Source: an uncultured Oscillospiraceae bacterium (GTDB taxonomy: Bacteria; Bacillota; Clostridia; Oscillospirales; Acutalibacteraceae). From it: a DNA stretch of 24,548 nt. Within the stretch, counting starts at the first letter, position 1. Each line of letters starts with the position of its first letter. The notes beneath the pieces are model-generated. The model was given only the letters and a program-made list of their open reading frames with translations, did no database searches and had not been told where the DNA came from. The translations under genes and the position numbers were made by a program. The stretch spans positions 1 through 24,548 of the forward strand of contig UQFL01000027.1 of NCBI GenBank assembly GCA_900540305.1, given 5' to 3'. This document shows, in pieces, positions 21,342 to 24,548 of this stretch.

Positions 21342-21352
21342 ATCCCTCTCCG

Positions 21353-24300
21353 TTATTTTCTCGGACTAACAGGTTCCATAATAAAGCTGTAACTCTGTTT
21401 AACTCCTTTTTTCATTATATACGGCTCTCTAACAAACGCCTGACCAGGAAGGTCACCACCTACACCGCAGAGCATATGGTCAATATTGAGCGCCGTTATT
21501 TCCTTATTATAAGGTATGTTGTGTACATGAGTAGCTTTTTCAAGCTCTTCAATCGTATAATGATGTGCGCTGAAATTGATGAAATCATCATAATAAGATG
21601 TGAATTTAAAGCCGTTGCCCTGTCTGTCCGTAATAGTAAGATAACGAACATCACATCTGTTGCCGTTTTCCTGAGGACGCATATAGCGGTGCTCCAAATC
21701 GGTAACGGTTGATTTATGACAAGAAATTTTAGCGCCTGTTTTTCTGTCGCAGTATGTTGCGTGAGGTCCTCTGCCGTACCAGTTAACATATTCCATCTTT
21801 CCGTCAAGCGTAAGCCTTGTGCCGAATTTAATCATATTCGCAGTTGGCGTTGCGCTGTGATAAACATAAATGCGCTTATCAGGATAAATCTTATATGTTG
21901 AAACAGAATTTTTAAGACCGGGCGTGCTCCACGCAATATGAATTTCTACGCAATTATCCTCGCCCTGTTTAACTTCAGTTTTAATCGCCTTTGCCTTATG
22001 GCTTGCCGTTCTCCATCTATAATACGGATGAAGCGGAATAAGAGCGGGAACGAAGTTGAGCGAATCAATATCATTATCAGTAAGAGCACGGAAATAATAC
22101 GGTTCAAGCGGAGCTTTGAGTTTTTCTCTGCCGCCTATTGAAATGCTTGTTATACGGCCGTTTTCAACCTTAACTGCATAAGCGTCACCGTTTATCTCAA
22201 CTCTGTTGCCCTTTGCAGTATAAGTAAGGTCGCCCTCTGAAACAGGAGCTTTGGGCTGGGGCATAGTATTAAGTATAAACTGATCCCATGCAATTTCATA
22301 ATTTGATTTCAATCCCGGTGTCTTTTTCTTAGTGAAGAATGAAATGGTAAGCACTACCTCTTTATCATCGGGGAATGAGGTAATATCGTACGGGATTGTT
22401 ATATAAGTTTCTGAAAGCGGAGCGCACTCGAATTTATCAAGTTCGCCAGAAGCAAGAATATCACCCTCAGCTTCTACGCTCCAGCGGCAAACATATGAAG
22501 AAATATCTGTAAACAGGAATTTGTTTTTAACTTTGTATGTGCCTTTATTGATATCAAACGCCTCTGTTTTAATTTCGGCGTAAACCTTTTTAACCTCGTG
22601 AATCTGAGGATGAACTGTTCTGTCAGCCGCAATAATGCCGTTTGCACAAAAATATGTATTAGAACCTGCAAGAGCGGTTGTATTGGGAATATCTATTTTG
22701 TTTTTCGGCTCGGCTTTTGCAAAATCATCGCCGTAAAGCCACATATCCTTACCGTCTTCGCTGACTTTATGTATTGTCTGGTCAACAAAATCCCATATAA
22801 ATCCGCCGCACATATTGTCATACTTCTCAAAATCATCCATATATTCCTGGAAGTTTCCGAGTGAGTTTTCCATTGAATGAGCGTACTCGCAAAGCAATAT
22901 GGGTTTGCCCTCATACATTTCGGGCTTGATAGGCTTACTGTCAGCCGCTAGCTGGTTGGCGATATTATCATAAAGAGTAATTTTGATTTCCTCTTTATTG
23001 CCGAGTTTCTGCATAATATCAGCCGTGGGGTACATTCTTGAAATGACATCACTCTTAGTCAAATCAAAGTCTCCCTCATAATGGAACTGTCTTGTATCGT
23101 CAAGCTTGAGCGCAGCATCTTTCATCTTTGCAAAGTTTGAGCCATCGCCTGCTTCATTGCCGAGACTCCACATAAATACGCAAGGATTGTTTCTGTCACG
23201 AAGAACCATGCGTTCCATTCTGTCAACAGCGGCGCCCGTCCACATAGGATTGCTTCCAGGAACGCCTTTACGCCTTACACCGTGAGTTTCAAGGTCGCAC
23301 TCATCCATTACATAAAAACCGTAACGGTTGCACATTTCATAGAAGTACGGGTCATTCGGATAATGCGATGTACGGATTGAGTTGATATTATTCTGTTTCA
23401 TAATATCAAGGTCCTGAGTATATCTTTCTCTCGGAACAGCCCAGCCGTTATCAGCGTCAAAATCATGGCGGTTAACGCCTCTTATCATAAGCGGCATACC
23501 GTTGAAATAAATTTTTTCACCTTTAATTTCTACCTGTTTGAAGCCTACCTGATATGTTTTAACTGCATAGACTTTCTCACCCTCGCTCAAAACAATAACA
23601 AGGGTATAAAGATTAGGATGCTCAGCAGACCATTTTTTCGGGTTTTTAACTTCCGCTTTCATTGAAAATACTGTTTGTTTAAATGAAAGCTCCTTTGTCT
23701 CCTCACCGATAGGAATTTCTCTTCCCGTATCGGAAATGAGATAAGCCTTTACAGACACTTCTCCTTTTTTCTCGCAGTAATTATTTACATAAACATCAAG
23801 AGAAGCGATTGAATCCTTATAGAAATTATCAAACTGAGTTTTGAAAAAGAAATCTCTTACGCAAACATCGCTTTCTGCGAAAAGATATACTTCTCTGTAT
23901 ATTCCGCAAAGCCACCACATATCCTGGTCTTCAAGATATGTGCCGTCAGAATATCTGTAAACCTTTGCGCAAACAATATTTTCGCCGTCAAAATCAAGAT
24001 ATTTTGTAACATTAAATTCATGCGGCGTCATTGAACCTTGGCTGTAACCAACAAAGTTGCCGTTAACATACACCTCAAGCGCAGATTTAGCCGCACCGAA
24101 ATGCAGGAATATCTCTCTGCCTTTCCAGCTTTCATCAATTTTAAAGCTTCTGCGGTAAAAGCCGATTTCCTGAAGATTATGATAAATCTTAGGTATTTTA
24201 TGCTTGCTTCTGCTTATAGCTTTCGGGAATGTGCTTGCATAATAATAAGGGACGGAATAACCCTGCGTCTGCCACACAGACGGCACTTTGATTTCGCCCC

Positions 24301-24517
24301 ACTGTGAATCGTCAAAATCGGTATTTTTAAAATCATCGGGCTGGTTTGAGAGACCTCTCTGCCAGTAGAATTTCCACATACCGTTGAGCGACTGCTTGTA
24401 TTTGCTCTCCTCTTCGGAAAGCGCTGTTTCAACATCATCATAAGGCATTGCGATAACATGACCGTCTTCCTTATTGATTTTGAAGATTTCGGGATTTTCC
24501 CACAATTGTTTTTCCAT
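21353..24517 (-). CDS. lacZ: Beta-galactosidase, glycoside hydrolase family 2 (LacZ type)
   Basis: This 1054-aa protein has the five-domain LacZ arrangement: sugar-binding domain (about 40-220), Ig-like domain (about 220-330), TIM barrel (about 330-630), a second Ig-like domain, and the C-terminal beta-sandwich (about 770-1050). The acid/base is E455 in SLGNEAGDGS, and the nucleophile is E544 in LLCEYAHSMENS; GGFIWDFVDQ at 571-580 is also typical. It hydrolyses terminal beta-galactosides such as lactose. There is no signal peptide, so it acts in the cytoplasm. AAGGG lies eight bases before the ATG. No sugar transporter or regulator is seen in the window; its promoter lies at or beyond the right edge. 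Confidence 0.94.
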   Translation of the reverse strand: MEKQLWENPEIFKINKEDGHVIAMPYDDVETALSEEESKYKQSLNGMWKFYWQRGLSNQPDDFKNTDFDDSQWGEIKVPSVWQTQGYSVPYYYASTFPKAISRSKHKIPKIYHNLQEIGFYRRSFKIDESWKGREIFLHFGAAKSALEVYVNGNFVGYSQGSMTPHEFNVTKYLDFDGENIVCAKVYRYSDGTYLEDQDMWWLCGIYREVYLFAESDVCVRDFFFKTQFDNFYKDSIASLDVYVNNYCEKKGEVSVKAYLISDTGREIPIGEETKELSFKQTVFSMKAEVKNPKKWSAEHPNLYTLVIVLSEGEKVYAVKTYQVGFKQVEIKGEKIYFNGMPLMIRGVNRHDFDADNGWAVPRERYTQDLDIMKQNNINSIRTSHYPNDPYFYEMCNRYGFYVMDECDLETHGVRRKGVPGSNPMWTGAAVDRMERMVLRDRNNPCVFMWSLGNEAGDGSNFAKMKDAALKLDDTRQFHYEGDFDLTKSDVISRMYPTADIMQKLGNKEEIKITLYDNIANQLAADSKPIKPEMYEGKPILLCEYAHSMENSLGNFQEYMDDFEKYDNMCGGFIWDFVDQTIHKVSEDGKDMWLYGDDFAKAEPKNKIDIPNTTALAGSNTYFCANGIIAADRTVHPQIHEVKKVYAEIKTEAFDINKGTYKVKNKFLFTDISSYVCRWSVEAEGDILASGELDKFECAPLSETYITIPYDITSFPDDKEVVLTISFFTKKKTPGLKSNYEIAWDQFILNTMPQPKAPVSEGDLTYTAKGNRVEINGDAYAVKVENGRITSISIGGREKLKAPLEPYYFRALTDNDIDSLNFVPALIPLHPYYRWRTASHKAKAIKTEVKQGEDNCVEIHIAWSTPGLKNSVSTYKIYPDKRIYVYHSATPTANMIKFGTRLTLDGKMEYVNWYGRGPHATYCDRKTGAKISCHKSTVTDLEHRYMRPQENGNRCDVRYLTITDRQGNGFKFTSYYDDFINFSAHHYTIEELEKATHVHNIPYNKEITALNIDHMLCGVGGDLPGQAFVREPYIMKKGVKQSYSFIMEPVSPRK

Positions 24518-24548
24518 AAATTATACCCTTTAAACCTTTATATAATTT

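Noticed and set aside
50..24548. CRISPR array, insertion sequence, prophage or defence system
   Set aside because: No regularly spaced repeats, transposase, integrase or defence-gene families are present; almost all the DNA is assigned to core genes.

Overview
The window looks like chromosomal DNA of a low-GC, endospore-forming-type Bacillota, most likely a Clostridia (Oscillospirales/Ruminococcus-like gut anaerobe). The evidence is the set of families present (SpoIIIE, TepA, YlzJ-like, RNase M5, TmcAL, Rex, acetate kinase, YdbC/PC4), strong GGAGG ribosome binding sites, AT-rich TTGACA/TATAAT-type promoters and a cytoplasmic GH2 beta-galactosidase. The taxon is an inference from gene content only. 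Bases 1-49 are not biological: they are an untrimmed Illumina Nextera P7/i7 adapter, so base 50 is the true contig edge.

Layout. 50-309: tRNA-Leu(UAG) and tRNA-Gly(CCC), each followed by a terminator-like hairpin. 310-5740, minus strand: a tightly packed unit tepA - ylzJ-like - UppP-like membrane protein - spoIIIE - comEA - comFC, driven by a good SigmaA-type promoter at 5784-5812. 5741-5960: divergent promoter region. 5961-10436, plus strand: aconitase - isocitrate dehydrogenase - rex - unknown propeller-like protein, ended by a bidirectional terminator. 10511-15016, minus strand: alaS - HIT - phosphoribosyltransferase - L-lactate dehydrogenase. 15113-16570, minus strand: ackA - ydbC/PC4-like, with its own promoter and terminator. 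16705-17760, plus strand: tmcAL, divergent from ackA and convergently overlapping rnmV. 17742-24517, minus strand: lacZ - comEC - holA - rnmV, with short gaps or overlaps.

How the genes fit together. Aconitase and IDH form the oxidative branch from citrate to 2-oxoglutarate. They share an operon with the NADH/NAD-sensing repressor Rex, while fermentation genes (ldh, ackA) lie nearby. Three DNA-uptake genes (comEA, comFC, comEC) are split over two operons, together with chromosome translocation (SpoIIIE) and replication (HolA) genes. The rest is RNA metabolism: AlaS, TmcAL, RNase M5 and the two tRNAs.

Most of this is recognisable housekeeping DNA, and I found no mobile element, CRISPR array, phage or defence island. 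The points worth a second look are: a UppP-like protein lacking the family's catalytic residues; a ComEC whose C-terminal domain lacks the metal-binding motif; an intrinsic terminator for tmcAL encoded inside rnmV; a possible Rex operator on the acn promoter; an RBS hairpin at tepA; and an uncharacterised fourth gene in the Rex operon.
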